Origin: an uncultured Porphyromonadaceae bacterium
Lineage (GTDB): Bacteria > Bacteroidota > Bacteroidia > Bacteroidales > Muribaculaceae
NCBI GenBank assembly: GCA_905198125.1
Contig: CAJKBH010000016.1
Location: 5,385 to 69,384, forward strand
DNA: 64,000 nt
Direction: 5' to 3'
Shown here: positions 25,526 through 34,026 of the stretch, in pieces
Layout of the letters: each line of letters opens with the position of its first letter
How positions within the stretch are numbered: position 1 is the stretch's first letter
Position numbers and translations under genes: made by a program
Notes under the pieces: generated by a model
Databases searched by the model: none
The model's input: only the letters and a program-made list of their open reading frames with translations
What the model was told of the DNA's origin: nothing

Positions 25526-26293
25526 ATGCGATTGAACAAATTAATGGCAGTAGCAGCAGCTCTCACGCTGGCTGTCCCCGCGTTCGCCCAGTTCAGCAAT
25601 GTAGGGAGCAAATCCGTCTCATCCCAGGACCTCTGCAAGTCCTACAATCGGATTGGTGTCTCTTACACCAACACCGGTTACACCGGTCACAAATATGATT
25701 TCATGGAAGATGAAAATCATCTCTACCTGAATGGTTTTGCCGTTGAATACATCCACGGATTCAGCGTCAGCAAAAGCCTTCCGATGTTTGTGGAAACCGG
25801 CGTGAAGGCCAACTTCGGGTTCGGCTCATTGAAGGGTGAGGAAGAGGAGGAATATTCTATAAGCATCACGCCTAAACTCCAGGTGCAGGACATCTATCTC
25901 GCCGTTCCGGTCAACTATGCATATAAGTTCGGTATCGGCGACAACTGTGCCATCACACCATATCTGGGTCTTAACTTCAAGTTACACCTGATGAGCAGGA
26001 TGAGGACGAAGATTGAGCTCGATGGCGCAGATCCCGATGACTTAAATCTGGACGATGATGACCTGACGGGTGATTGGGTAAATCTGTATAGCGATGACGA
26101 AGACGACGGAATGGAAGACAAGGACTACACATGGAACCGTTTCCAGCTCGGCTGGCATATCGGTGTCGGTTTTAACTACAGACATCTTTACGTCGGCGTC
26201 AACTATGGTACTGATTTCATCAATGCGTTCAAATACAAGAAATCAAGCGTAAGTTCGGGAAATCTGGGTATAACACTGGGCTATACTTTCTGA
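25526..26293 (+). CDS. Outer-membrane beta-barrel protein
   Basis: 255 residues. The signal peptide is 'LMAVAAALTLAVPAFA'. The mature sequence shows alternating polar/hydrophobic strands with Tyr/Phe/Gly enrichment ('RIGVSYTNTGYTGHKYDF', 'FVETGVKANFGFG', 'LYVGVNYGTDF') and a final strand 'SGNLGITLGYTF' ending in Phe, the usual C-terminal signal of outer-membrane barrels. An acidic loop of Asp/Glu lies at about 165-195. It fits the outer-membrane beta-barrel superfamily of about 8-10 strands. Specific function unknown; possible operon with the two preceding genes. Confidence 0.8.
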   Translation: MRLNKLMAVAAALTLAVPAFAQFSNVGSKSVSSQDLCKSYNRIGVSYTNTGYTGHKYDFMEDENHLYLNGFAVEYIHGFSVSKSLPMFVETGVKANFGFGSLKGEEEEEYSISITPKLQVQDIYLAVPVNYAYKFGIGDNCAITPYLGLNFKLHLMSRMRTKIELDGADPDDLNLDDDDLTGDWVNLYSDDEDDGMEDKDYTWNRFQLGWHIGVGFNYRHLYVGVNYGTDFINAFKYKKSSVSSGNLGITLGYTF

Positions 26294-26397
26294 ACCGGAA
26301 TTGCCCGCATGTGCGGCGCTCGCAAGCGTTCCATCGAGTGCACCCCCTCAAAGAGTGGGGACCCACTTTCAATGAACTTGACTGGGACGCGGGCTCA

Positions 26398-27435
26398 TTA
26401 ACCCTGCAGGATGATGGCGGCGCCGTAAGTGAGGGAGGCAATGCGTTCGGCCAGCCGGTTCAGCCGGCTGGCTTTGTCATAACTCATATCCTCTTTCTTT
26501 GCGGGTGTGCCGGCTTCAGACACTAAAAGAAGCCGGCCCTCCGCGCAGGTGTCCATGCCTTGGCCCGATGGCTTGAACCGCTCGGCAAACCCATGGTCCA
26601 CTATCCGAATCACCGAGCCACCCTCGGCCAACGCCTGCTTCCTGATTTCATTCTCGACGGGATGGATAAAGGGCGATACCAGCACCATACCCTGACGCAT
26701 CGCGCCGATACACCGGGCCTTATAGGAGGCCGTCTCCGCGGCGTTCCACTTGCGCCGCACATGCACCGTAAGCATCGGCTTGCGCAACAGGAACATATTC
26801 CCTACGCAATCCACCATGTCGTCGTTGATTTTCACCGACAGGTTGCGCCGGAACAGGTCGGGATACTTCCGTTTTATAAGCAACCGGCGAGGATTGTCCG
26901 CGATATACCGTTCCAATATTTCCAGCTGTTGGCGGTCAAAGACGATACGGTCGTGGATTCCGCAGCCCTTGAACACGCCGGCTTCCTTGGGAATCAGCCC
27001 GGAGTCGCGGCATCTGCGCGTAGTGACCGATTCGATTATAGCCACAAGACTGGTAACAGGGTGGGAAAGCATACGTTTCAACTCCAATAATATGTGGATA
27101 TGGTCAGGCATTATGACATACTTGCGGATAACGAGGTCATTGCACCGCATGGATGCCGTTTTCTGCAATTCCTCATCGAAAACACATCCGATGGCCGACA
27201 GTACCACACGCGGCGCATTCTCGCCGTGCCGCACTCCGGGATTACCAAGGACGTGACTCAGCACCGGAGCATCCGGATGCTTCTGCAGGGTAAACATATA
27301 GATTCCCGGCATTGTATAGTCATGGAATGACGCCCGGCGTGTCATTCTGTGTTTTACCGGGCTTTTATAGTCAGAGGAAGGGGAGGAATCCATATCGTAG
27401 AGTTTGATTGGGCTAAAATAGCCCATAATTCCCAT
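26398..27435 (-). CDS. REP-associated tyrosine transposase (RAYT, Y1/HUH family)
   Basis: 345 residues. The Y1 transposase domain has 'SFHDYTMPGIYMFTL', and the metal-binding HUH motif appears as 'IMPDHIHILLEL'. The catalytic-tyrosine area around 'LEILERYIADNPRRLL' and a family-typical 'KRKYPDLF' follow. A C-terminal extension (about 230-345) contains 'SPFIHPVENEIRKQALAEGG' and is seen in Bacteroidota members. RAYTs nick and move REP palindromes, and normally lie next to them; a REP-like array sits just upstream. Starts at 27393 or 27345 are alternatives, because a 7-bp hairpin (27409-27425) overlaps the first codons of the long version. No TnpB or IS ends. Confidence 0.85.
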   Translation of the reverse strand: MGIMGYFSPIKLYDMDSSPSSDYKSPVKHRMTRRASFHDYTMPGIYMFTLQKHPDAPVLSHVLGNPGVRHGENAPRVVLSAIGCVFDEELQKTASMRCNDLVIRKYVIMPDHIHILLELKRMLSHPVTSLVAIIESVTTRRCRDSGLIPKEAGVFKGCGIHDRIVFDRQQLEILERYIADNPRRLLIKRKYPDLFRRNLSVKINDDMVDCVGNMFLLRKPMLTVHVRRKWNAAETASYKARCIGAMRQGMVLVSPFIHPVENEIRKQALAEGGSVIRIVDHGFAERFKPSGQGMDTCAEGRLLLVSEAGTPAKKEDMSYDKASRLNRLAERIASLTYGAAIILQG

Positions 27436-27490
27436 ACAGCCAAATAAAAAGCAGAAAAAAGGCAGGAAAAGGTAAAAAACGGCAGAAAAC

Positions 27491-27729
27491 GTAAAAGCCG
27501 CGGGCTTTTACCACAGTGCCGCCCGCGCCCGGAATGCGGAGGCCCGCAGCAAGCACCATACGGCTGGTGCCAGGCGTGGACTGTGCCGGAAGTCCGAAGC
27601 AGGCGCGCGGACTGTGGTGCCAGGCCGGACTGTGGCGGAAGCCCGCGGCTTCCGCTGTGCCGGCGCCGAGGTGACGGCGGGGTGCGGCGCGCACCGCCGG
27701 ATACGGAAACAGCCGCCCGGAGGCGGCTG
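27491..27729. repeat. REP-like palindrome array between RAYT and tRNA-Arg
   Basis: A GC-rich stretch of consecutive hairpins: GTAAAAGCC/GGCTTTTAC with 3-nt loop (27491-27511); GCACCA/TGGTGC (27553-27570); GGACT/AGTCC (27578-27595); GCGGAAGCC/GGCTTCCGC with 3-nt loop (27635-27655); GGTGC/GCACC (27681-27695); CAGCCGCC/GGCGGCTG with 4-nt loop (27710-27729). A direct repeat TGGTGCCAGGC ... GGACTGTG.CGGAAG occurs at 27565-27592 and 27616-27641. The rest of the gap (27436-27490) is an A-rich run with nothing recognised. Confidence 0.8.
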
Positions 27730-27752
27730 TCGCGGGGCGTAAGCCCCCGGGG

Positions 27753-27826
27753 TGATCCGGCTGCGACTCGAACGCAGGACCGTCTGCTTAGAAGGCAGAT
27801 GCTCTATCCAGCTGAGCTACCGGACC
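27753..27826 (-). tRNA. tRNA-Arg(TCT)
   Basis: 74 nt on the minus strand starting GGTCCGGTAGCTCAGC. The acceptor stem pairs with CCGGATC (one G-T pair); the D arm is GCTC/GAGC; the anticodon arm CTGCC/GGCAG-type stem presents TCT in the loop TTCTAA; the T arm carries GTTCGAGTC. The discriminator is A and CCA is not encoded. It reads arginine AGA codons. A promoter lies 13 bp upstream. Confidence 0.95.
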
Positions 27827-27838
27827 CCTTTGCGTCTG

Positions 27839-27869
27839 CAAAGTTAATAATTTAAATCCACTCTGCAAA
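27839..27869 (-). promoter_or_regulatory. Promoter of tRNA-Arg(TCT)
   Basis: On the minus strand TTTG (27869-27866), 19 nt, then TAACTTTG (27846-27839). The tRNA 5' end is 12 nt further on. Confidence 0.75.
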
Positions 27870-27940
27870 AGTTTTGTGTTTGTTGCATTTGCATTTCCAA
27901 GTAAATTGTTCTAAATTTACAGCTGATAAAAACGAAACAG

Positions 27941-28555
27941 ATGCCAAACAAAAAGCCTCAGGTGGTATATCTCCACGGATTGCAGTCGTCGGGACAGTCG
28001 GCGACCTGCCAGCGGTTGCGCCGCGCTCTGCCTAAACATGAAGTCATCACGCCCGATCTGGCGGTGCCTCCCGAAATGGCCATGACCGAACTGAAACGAC
28101 TGGCGTCGCTCATCAGCCCGGATGCCGTAATAGTCGGCACGTCGATGGGGGGCATGTTCGCGCAGCAGTTCCGTGGATTCAAACGCATCCTGATCAATCC
28201 CAGCTTCCACGTGAGCCGCAAGCTGTCGGAATTTACCGGCCAGCGTCTGCCTTTCCACAATCCGCGCAAGGATGGCCTGAAGGATTTCGAAGTCAACGAC
28301 AAATTAGTGAAGAAATACGAGAAGCTGGAGGCCAAGCAGTTCGATCCCAAATCGGGAATCATAGGCAAACACCCGGACTCGCCCGACCTGGTGTGGGCCT
28401 TCTTCGGCACTCAGGACACCGTGGTGAACGGCAAGGAGGAGTACCTGCAGCATTATTCGCAGTATCAGGACTTCGATGGGGGCCATCGTCTCGATCCGGA
28501 CACGACCCTGAACCTGATAGTACCCAAAATCCTGGAACTGACCTCTAAACAATAA
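27941..28555 (+). CDS. YqiA/YcfP-type alpha/beta-hydrolase
   Basis: 204 residues, normal for the family. The oxyanion segment 'VVYLHGLQSSGQSATC' opens the protein; the nucleophile elbow is 'GTSMGGMFA' (Ser near 71); a catalytic Asp is likely in 'FFGTQDTVV'; the catalytic His lies in 'GGHRLDPD'. E. coli YqiA is an esterase on short acyl esters; the physiological substrate is unknown. It precedes the GH5 gene by 24 bp and may be co-transcribed with it and cdd. Cytoplasmic, no signal peptide. Confidence 0.85.
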   Translation: MPNKKPQVVYLHGLQSSGQSATCQRLRRALPKHEVITPDLAVPPEMAMTELKRLASLISPDAVIVGTSMGGMFAQQFRGFKRILINPSFHVSRKLSEFTGQRLPFHNPRKDGLKDFEVNDKLVKKYEKLEAKQFDPKSGIIGKHPDSPDLVWAFFGTQDTVVNGKEEYLQHYSQYQDFDGGHRLDPDTTLNLIVPKILELTSKQ

Positions 28556-28579
28556 CAGAACACCTCATAAAGACCGACT

Positions 28580-29863
28580 ATGAAAAAACTACTGTATATG
28601 CTGGCATGTATACTTGGCGTCGGCGCCCTGTCATGCGGCACAAAGACCACGAAACAGGAGCCTTCGGGCTTCGTAAAGGTTGAGAACGGCGAGTTTACGC
28701 TCGACGGCAAACCTTATAAATACATAGGCACCAATTTCTGGTACGGTGCCATCTTAGGCAGCGAGGGACGCGGGGGCGACCGCGCGCGCCTGCTTCGCGA
28801 GCTGGATTCGCTTCACGCTTTGGGCCTGGACAACCTGCGCATCTTAGCCGGCGGTCAGGGCGACCGCCACATCCCGTCGCACATCGAGCCGACATTGGAG
28901 ACGGCCCCGGGAGTCTACAACGACACCATCCTGGCGGGTCTGGACTTCCTGCTGTCGGAAATGGAAAAGCGCGGCATGAAGGGCGTGATCTACCTGAACA
29001 ACGCCTGGGAATGGAGCGGAGGCTACGGATCGTACTTAGAGTGGGCCGGACGCGGCAAGGCACCGGTGCCGTCCGTTGACGGCTGGCCGGCTTACAACGA
29101 CTATGTAAAGGCGTTCGTGATGGACACCGTGGCACGCCGCATGGCCACTGACCACGCCCGTTTCATGGCAGGGCGCACCAACCGCTACACCGGCAAGCCC
29201 TACAAGGACTCCCCCGCCATCATGTCGTGGCAGGTGGCCAACGAGCCGCGTAGTTTCTCGGACGAAGGCAAGCCTTACCTCAAGAGCTGGATTCAGGAGA
29301 CGGCGCGCGCCATCAAGGAGGTTGACCCCAACCACCTGGTATCGACCGGCAGCGAGGGTAAGCATGGCTGCGAGCAGGATCTGGAACTGTGGGCCGACAT
29401 CCACGCCATGCCCGAAATCGACTACGCCATCGCGCATCTGTGGCCCTACAACTGGGGCTGGGCGAATCCCGACAGCCTGAAGCAGCACGTGGGCGTTTCG
29501 TGCGAGAAAGCCAAGGAATACATCGGTCTGCACGCCGCCAAGGCCAAGCAGATGAACAAACCGCTGGTGATAGAGGAGTTCGGCTATCCGCGCGACGACA
29601 TGGGCTTAGAACCCGGCAGTCCCACCGAGGCCCGCGACGCGTTCTATGACTACATGTGCGGCTTAGTGGCCGACGGCACCATCTCGGGCCTCAACTTCTG
29701 GGGCTGGGGCGGCGAGGCCAAGCCCAAGCATGCCGTATGGGAACCAGGCGACGACTACACAGGCGATCCCGCCCAGGAGGATCAGGGCCTGAACTCGATT
29801 TTCCAGGACGATAAATCAACGTTGAACGTAATCAAAAAACATACGGCAAAATTCAAGAAATGA
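28580..29863 (+). CDS. Lipoprotein glycoside hydrolase family 5, mannan endo-1,4-beta-mannosidase-like
   Basis: 427 residues. The signal peptide ends at lipobox 'VGALSC' (about Cys20), so the enzyme is membrane-anchored. The domain begins 'FTLDGKPYKYIGTNFWYG', the usual GH5 mannanase opening. The acid/base Glu lies in 'SWQVANEPRSF' and the nucleophile Glu in 'LVIEEFGYPRDD'; an aromatic subsite follows in 'LNFWGWGGEAKP'. It should cleave beta-mannans or glucomannans at the cell surface or in the periplasm. No SusC/D pair is adjacent, so it is not in a classical PUL. Its stop overlaps the cdd start (ATGA). Confidence 0.88.
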   Translation: MKKLLYMLACILGVGALSCGTKTTKQEPSGFVKVENGEFTLDGKPYKYIGTNFWYGAILGSEGRGGDRARLLRELDSLHALGLDNLRILAGGQGDRHIPSHIEPTLETAPGVYNDTILAGLDFLLSEMEKRGMKGVIYLNNAWEWSGGYGSYLEWAGRGKAPVPSVDGWPAYNDYVKAFVMDTVARRMATDHARFMAGRTNRYTGKPYKDSPAIMSWQVANEPRSFSDEGKPYLKSWIQETARAIKEVDPNHLVSTGSEGKHGCEQDLELWADIHAMPEIDYAIAHLWPYNWGWANPDSLKQHVGVSCEKAKEYIGLHAAKAKQMNKPLVIEEFGYPRDDMGLEPGSPTEARDAFYDYMCGLVADGTISGLNFWGWGGEAKPKHAVWEPGDDYTGDPAQEDQGLNSIFQDDKSTLNVIKKHTAKFKK

Positions 29864-30357
29864 AAAAGCTGCAGATAGTAACCGAAATCGAGGAACTGAC
29901 ATACGACGAACTCACGCCCGAGGACCGTGGCCTGATAGACCGCGCCAAGTCCATGACACGCACCAGCTACGTGCCCTACTCGCATTTCCATGTGGGAGCG
30001 GCGCTTCTGATGGCCAACGGCGAGATCGTGACCGGTTCCAACCAGGAGAACGCCGCCTTCTCGCCCACGATGTGCGCCGAGCGCAACGCGGCTTTCCAGG
30101 CCGGCGCCCTCTATCCGGGCGTGGCGATGAAGAAGATAGCCATAGCCGCCTGGACCATGAACGGACACGAGGAGGGGACTCCCTACGAACTCTGCTTCCA
30201 GGGACAGCCCATCTCCCCGTGCGGCGTATGCCGTCAGGCCCTGCTGGAATACGAAGCCGCTTACGGCACTGTCGAAGTCCTGCTCTATGGCCGCGAACGC
30301 ATCCTGCGCTTCCCCTCCGTCGCCTCGCTGCTGCCTTATTGTTTCACCGAATTCTGA
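29860..30357 (+). CDS. cdd: Cytidine deaminase
   Basis: 165 residues, homotetrameric-type length. It deaminates cytidine and deoxycytidine to uridine forms in pyrimidine salvage. The zinc site is intact: Cys72 with the proton-shuttling Glu74 in 'TMCAERNAAF', and Cys121/Cys124 in 'SPCGVCRQALLEY'. The substrate-binding segment 'YVPYSHFHVGAAL' with 'GSNQENAAF' is typical. Translation is coupled to the GH5 gene by a 4-bp overlap, an unusual pairing with no obvious metabolic link. Confidence 0.96.
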   Translation: MKKLQIVTEIEELTYDELTPEDRGLIDRAKSMTRTSYVPYSHFHVGAALLMANGEIVTGSNQENAAFSPTMCAERNAAFQAGALYPGVAMKKIAIAAWTMNGHEEGTPYELCFQGQPISPCGVCRQALLEYEAAYGTVEVLLYGRERILRFPSVASLLPYCFTEF

Positions 30358-30399
30358 ACTTTTAAGGATTCCGGAAGGTTAAACTAAGAAACGCATTAA

Positions 30400-30433
30400 G
30401 AGTCTATCCAATAACACAGAGTTGGATAGACTC
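30400..30433 (+). terminator. Strong hairpin between cdd and the small lipoprotein gene
   Basis: GAGTCTATCCAA (30400-30411) pairs perfectly with TTGGATAGACTC (30422-30433), 12 bp, 10-nt loop. No T-tract follows, so it is either an atypical terminator for cdd or a stem in the leader of the lipoprotein gene that starts 22 nt later. Confidence 0.5.
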
Positions 30434-30454
30434 AACCATTAATTAAGTAAGATT

Positions 30455-30919
30455 ATGAAAATCAAGGTTAGGACAATATTGTTCGCAATGGTATCGCTGT
30501 TCATGCTGGCCGGGATGACATCGTGCGTCAGCGACGATCCATGGTGGGACAACCCCGGCTACGGATGGGATTCGTTCAACGATCCGCGCCTGCGCGGCTA
30601 CTGGCAGCTGGTGCAATATAATTCCGACCCAGTGCCGGTGCGCGAAGCCAACTGGATGTATTTCAACGGCAACGGTGCGGGATGGTACTATTATCTGGAC
30701 AACGGCTATCAGGAGCGCGAGCGTATGCGCTATTGGTGCCAGGACGCCGTGTCGGGCGCATCGAATTACCAGATCAACATACAGTACGAATACTCGTCGC
30801 CGCTGACCACGAGCTACTGGTTCACCCACGGCGGCAACACGCTGTGGATGCAGTGGACCACCAACGGCGGACGTGTGCAGACATACGTGTACGACCTGGT
30901 GGATTCAGCCCCCTGGTGA
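30455..30919 (+). CDS. Small lipoprotein, lipocalin-like beta fold possible
   Basis: 154 residues. The signal peptide ends in lipobox 'LAGMTSC' (about Cys24). The mature sequence is rich in Trp and Tyr ('DPWWDNPGYGWDSFNDP', 'GYWQLVQYN', 'GWYYYLDNGYQERERMRYW') and looks like a short beta-barrel of about 120 residues. The 'L.G.W.L..' start is reminiscent of lipocalin-like domains in Bacteroidota. No enzyme motif. It lies between cdd and ychF. Function unknown. Confidence 0.75.
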   Translation: MKIKVRTILFAMVSLFMLAGMTSCVSDDPWWDNPGYGWDSFNDPRLRGYWQLVQYNSDPVPVREANWMYFNGNGAGWYYYLDNGYQERERMRYWCQDAVSGASNYQINIQYEYSSPLTTSYWFTHGGNTLWMQWTTNGGRVQTYVYDLVDSAPW

Positions 30920-30926
30920 CGCTCTA

Positions 30927-30957
30927 TTGCGCGAGTCGTAAAATTTTCGTAATTTTG
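30927..30957 (+). promoter_or_regulatory. Promoter of ychF
   Basis: TTG at 30927-30929, 20 nt, then TAATTTTG at 30950-30957, 23 bp before the ychF ATG. The -33 element lies just after the stop of the lipoprotein gene. Confidence 0.7.
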
Positions 30958-30980
30958 CGCCGTATCTATCATAATTTGAA

Positions 30981-32084
30981 ATGTCTTTAAAATGTGGAAT
31001 CGTGGGACTGCCCAACGTGGGGAAGTCCACACTATTCAATTGTTTAAGCAGCGCCAAGGCCCAGTCGGCCAATTTCCCGTTCTGCACCATCGAGCCGAAC
31101 GTGGGCATGATAAGTGTTCCGGATTCGCGTCTGACGCGTCTGGTGGAACTGTGCAATCCCAAGTCGGTGGTTCCGGCCACGGTCGAGATAGTGGACATAG
31201 CCGGCCTGGTGAAAGGAGCCTCGCGCGGCGAGGGCCTCGGCAATAAATTCTTAGCAAATATACGCGAGACGGACGCCATACTTCACGTGTTGCGCTGTTT
31301 CGACGACGAGAACGTGACGCACGTGGACGGCAGCGTCGACCCGGTGCGCGACATGGAAGTGATAAACTGCGAGCTGCAGCTCAAGGACCTGGAGACCATC
31401 GAGTCGCGTCTGGCCAAGACCGAGAAGGCCGCGAAAGCCGGCGCCGACAAGACGGCCAAGATGCAGCTGGGCGTATTGAACGCCTACAAGGAGGCTTTGG
31501 AACAGGGGCGTCCGGCGCGCAGCGTGGAGCTGGAGGGAACCGAGGAGCAGAAATTCGCCCGCGACATGTTCCTGCTCACCAACAAGCCGGTGCTGTACGT
31601 GTGCAACGTCGACGACGCATCGGCCGTGTCGGGCAATGAATACACCGAGCAGGTGCGCAAGGCCGCCGAGGCCGAGGGCGCGGGAATGATGATTGTTTCG
31701 GCACGCACCGAAAGCGAGATCGCCGAGCTGGACACCGCCGAGGAGCGCAAGGAGTTCCTTGAGGAGATGGGACTGGAGGAAAGCGGGGCCGACAGGCTGA
31801 TACGCGCCGCCTACAACCTGCTGGACCTGCAGACATATTTCACGGCCGGCGCCGACGAATGCCGCGCATGGACATTTGTCCGCGGCACCAAGGCCCCCAA
31901 GGCGGCAGGCATCATCCACACCGACTTCGAGAAGGGCTTCATCCGCGCCGAAGTGATAAAATACGACGACTATGTGACCCTCGGATCGGAAAGCGCCGTG
32001 CGCGACGCCGGCAAACTCGGCGTGGAGGGTAAGGAATACGTGGTGCAGGACGGCGACATCATGCACTTCCGTTTCAATGTATAA
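30981..32084 (+). CDS. ychF: Redox-regulated ATPase YchF (Obg-family)
   Basis: 367 residues, the standard length. G1 motif 'GLPNVGKST' at 8-16; G3 'VDIAGLVKGAS'; the G4 position carries 'CNVDD' rather than NKxD, the change linked to ATP rather than GTP preference in YchF. The central coiled coil is at about 130-170, and a C-terminal TGS domain (about 280-367) contains 'LQTYFTAGADECRAWT' and 'IHTDFEKGFIRAEVI'. It binds ribosomes and influences stress responses. It heads a run of four tightly spaced genes. Confidence 0.96.
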   Translation: MSLKCGIVGLPNVGKSTLFNCLSSAKAQSANFPFCTIEPNVGMISVPDSRLTRLVELCNPKSVVPATVEIVDIAGLVKGASRGEGLGNKFLANIRETDAILHVLRCFDDENVTHVDGSVDPVRDMEVINCELQLKDLETIESRLAKTEKAAKAGADKTAKMQLGVLNAYKEALEQGRPARSVELEGTEEQKFARDMFLLTNKPVLYVCNVDDASAVSGNEYTEQVRKAAEAEGAGMMIVSARTESEIAELDTAEERKEFLEEMGLEESGADRLIRAAYNLLDLQTYFTAGADECRAWTFVRGTKAPKAAGIIHTDFEKGFIRAEVIKYDDYVTLGSESAVRDAGKLGVEGKEYVVQDGDIMHFRFNV

Positions 32085-32095
32085 GGTATAAGCCA

Positions 32096-33046
32096 ATGGA
32101 GCCGATTATAGATAAAGTAGACACCGACCTGATTCTTCAAGAGCTGACGCCCGACAAGTTCCTGCGCAACTCGAACAAGGGGGGCAATGAAATCTATATA
32201 GTTGACGCGCACAATTCGCCGAACGTAATGCGCGAGATAGGCCGTCTGCGCGAGATAGCCTTCCGCGATGCCGGCGGCGGCACGGGACTGAGCTGTGACA
32301 TCGATGAATTCGACACCATGGACAATCCCTGCCGACAGATCATAGTGTGGAATCCTGACCGTCACGAGATAATCGGCGGCTACCGTTTCCTGCACGGCAA
32401 GGACCTGAAGATAGAGAACGGCGTGCCTAAGATGGCCACCAGCCACCTGTTCAATTTCAGCGCGGAGTTCCTGCAGAAATACATGCCCGTCACCATCGAG
32501 CTGGGACGCAGCTTCGTGGCCGTGGACTATCAGAACACCAAGTCGCGCCCCAAGGCCATCTACGCCCTCGACAACCTGTGGGACGGCTTAGGGGCGTTGC
32601 CCAGCATATATCCCGACGTGGAATATCTGTTCGGCAAGGTCACCATGTATCCCAAATTCGGCTCGGAAGGCCGCGACCTGCTGTTGGGTTTCGTGCACCG
32701 CCACTTCCCCGATCCCGACCGGCTGGTATGGCCCATTCATCCCCTGGCCACCAAAGCACTGTCACCTGAAATACAGGGTATGTTCTCAGGCGATTACAAG
32801 GAGGACCTGATGCGCCTCAACCACGGGCTGCGCGAACTGGACCGCCGGATTCCGCCGCTGGTCAACGCCTATATGAGCCTGTCGCCCACAATGCGCACGT
32901 TCGGCACCGCAATCAACGATGAATTCGGCGACGTGGAGGAGACCGGCATCTTCATCAAGATCGACGATGTGTTCGACGAGAAGAAAATGCGGCACATCAA
33001 CACCTTCAATCCCGATGAATCGGGCTATATTATCTCCAATCGCTGA
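32096..33046 (+). CDS. GNAT-fold N-acyltransferase (hemolysin/OlsB/GlsB-like)
   Basis: 316 residues. The central region has 'EIGRLREIAFRDAGGGTG', 'DEFDTMDNPCRQIIVWNP' and 'IGGYRF', the signature of the acetyltransferase family that includes OlsB and the Bacteroides glycine-lipid enzyme GlsB, followed by 'ELGRSFV'. Such enzymes transfer a 3-hydroxyacyl chain from ACP to an amino acid. In Bacteroides glsB is next to an O-acyltransferase glsA; here it is followed by an ATP-grasp and an SDR gene instead. It lies 11 bp after ychF. The glycine-lipid role is inference. Confidence 0.75.
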   Translation: MEPIIDKVDTDLILQELTPDKFLRNSNKGGNEIYIVDAHNSPNVMREIGRLREIAFRDAGGGTGLSCDIDEFDTMDNPCRQIIVWNPDRHEIIGGYRFLHGKDLKIENGVPKMATSHLFNFSAEFLQKYMPVTIELGRSFVAVDYQNTKSRPKAIYALDNLWDGLGALPSIYPDVEYLFGKVTMYPKFGSEGRDLLLGFVHRHFPDPDRLVWPIHPLATKALSPEIQGMFSGDYKEDLMRLNHGLRELDRRIPPLVNAYMSLSPTMRTFGTAINDEFGDVEETGIFIKIDDVFDEKKMRHINTFNPDESGYIISNR

Positions 33047-33059
33047 AAAGAAATTATTT

Positions 33060-34016
33060 ATGCCTACGAACGGAAATACGGTAATCACCATACTGATGTT
33101 GGGCGGGTCGCGCAGAGTGTCCCTGGCCGAACAGTTCAAGCGGAGCGCGCAGCAGATAGGCTGCGAGGTCCGTTTTTTTGCATACGAACTCGACACCCAG
33201 GTACCTATCGCCCTGGTGGGCAAGGTATTCAAGGGCCTGCCGTTCAACGACCCGGATGTGGTGGACGACATCGTCCGCATAGTCAGGGAGGAGAACGTGA
33301 ACATCATCCTTCCCATCGTGAACGGCGCGATGGAGGTAGCGTCGCTGCTGCGCGAGAAGCTGCCCGACGTGTTCGTGCCCGTGTCGGACTATGACACCAC
33401 GCGCAGCATGTACGACAAGGTGGAGGCCGCCGAAACATTCGAGAAAGCCGGCATACCCATCCCACGCACTTATTCCATCATCAACAACGAGATGCCCGCC
33501 ATCATCAAGCCCCGCAAGGGAGGCTCCAGCCGCGGCATACACATATTCCGCCAGGTGGACGACCTGATGAACCATCCCGACCTGGACCAGTATCTGATTC
33601 AGGAATACATAGAGGATGCGCACGAGTTCACCGTGGACTGCTACGTGTCAAAGACGGGCGAGACGCTTGTGACCGTGCCGCGCGAACGCCTTGAGGTGAT
33701 GGGCGGCGAGGTGACGCGCACCGTGACGCGCCGCATCCCCGAACTGATAGACCTGGCCCGCAACATCATAGACATATTCAAGTTCCGCGGTCCGGTCACC
33801 ATACAGTTCCTGTACGACAAGAAGTCGAACCGCTACAAGCTGATGGAAGTGAATCCGCGTCTTGGCGGCGGCGTGATATGCAGCATCTACGCGGGCGCGC
33901 CCATCACAGACTATATCCTCAAGGAGTCGCTTGGCGTCCAGGTGCGCCCCTGCGACGACTGGATCGACAACGTGCTGATGGCACGCTATCAGAAAGAGGC
34001 CATCTTCTTCAATTAA
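33060..34016 (+). CDS. ATP-grasp domain protein (carbamoyl-phosphate-synthase large-subunit-like)
   Basis: 318 residues from ATG 33060; an in-frame upstream extension would run into the GNAT gene and is rejected. The N-terminus has a pre-ATP-grasp Rossmann fold ('ITILMLGGSRRVSLAEQF'). The ATP-grasp part has 'PAIIKPRKGGSSRGIHIF', 'YLIQEYIEDAHEFTVD' and the metal/phosphate segment 'KLMEVNPRLGGGV'. ATP-grasp enzymes join a carboxylate to an amine via an acyl phosphate. The substrate is not evident. Gaps of 13 and 10 bp to its neighbours imply an operon and perhaps a shared small-molecule or lipid pathway. Confidence 0.85.
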   Translation: MPTNGNTVITILMLGGSRRVSLAEQFKRSAQQIGCEVRFFAYELDTQVPIALVGKVFKGLPFNDPDVVDDIVRIVREENVNIILPIVNGAMEVASLLREKLPDVFVPVSDYDTTRSMYDKVEAAETFEKAGIPIPRTYSIINNEMPAIIKPRKGGSSRGIHIFRQVDDLMNHPDLDQYLIQEYIEDAHEFTVDCYVSKTGETLVTVPRERLEVMGGEVTRTVTRRIPELIDLARNIIDIFKFRGPVTIQFLYDKKSNRYKLMEVNPRLGGGVICSIYAGAPITDYILKESLGVQVRPCDDWIDNVLMARYQKEAIFFN

Positions 34017-34026
34017 TCAGGAACCA

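Noticed and set aside
26398..27435. IS200/IS605 insertion sequence
   Set aside because: The HUH protein has the RAYT layout, no TnpB is present, and no element ends or target sequences were seen.
32919..33059. Upstream extension of the ATP-grasp gene into the GNAT gene
   Set aside because: The extra 47 codons are the GNAT coding sequence in another frame; ATG 33060 gives a normal start right after the GNAT stop.
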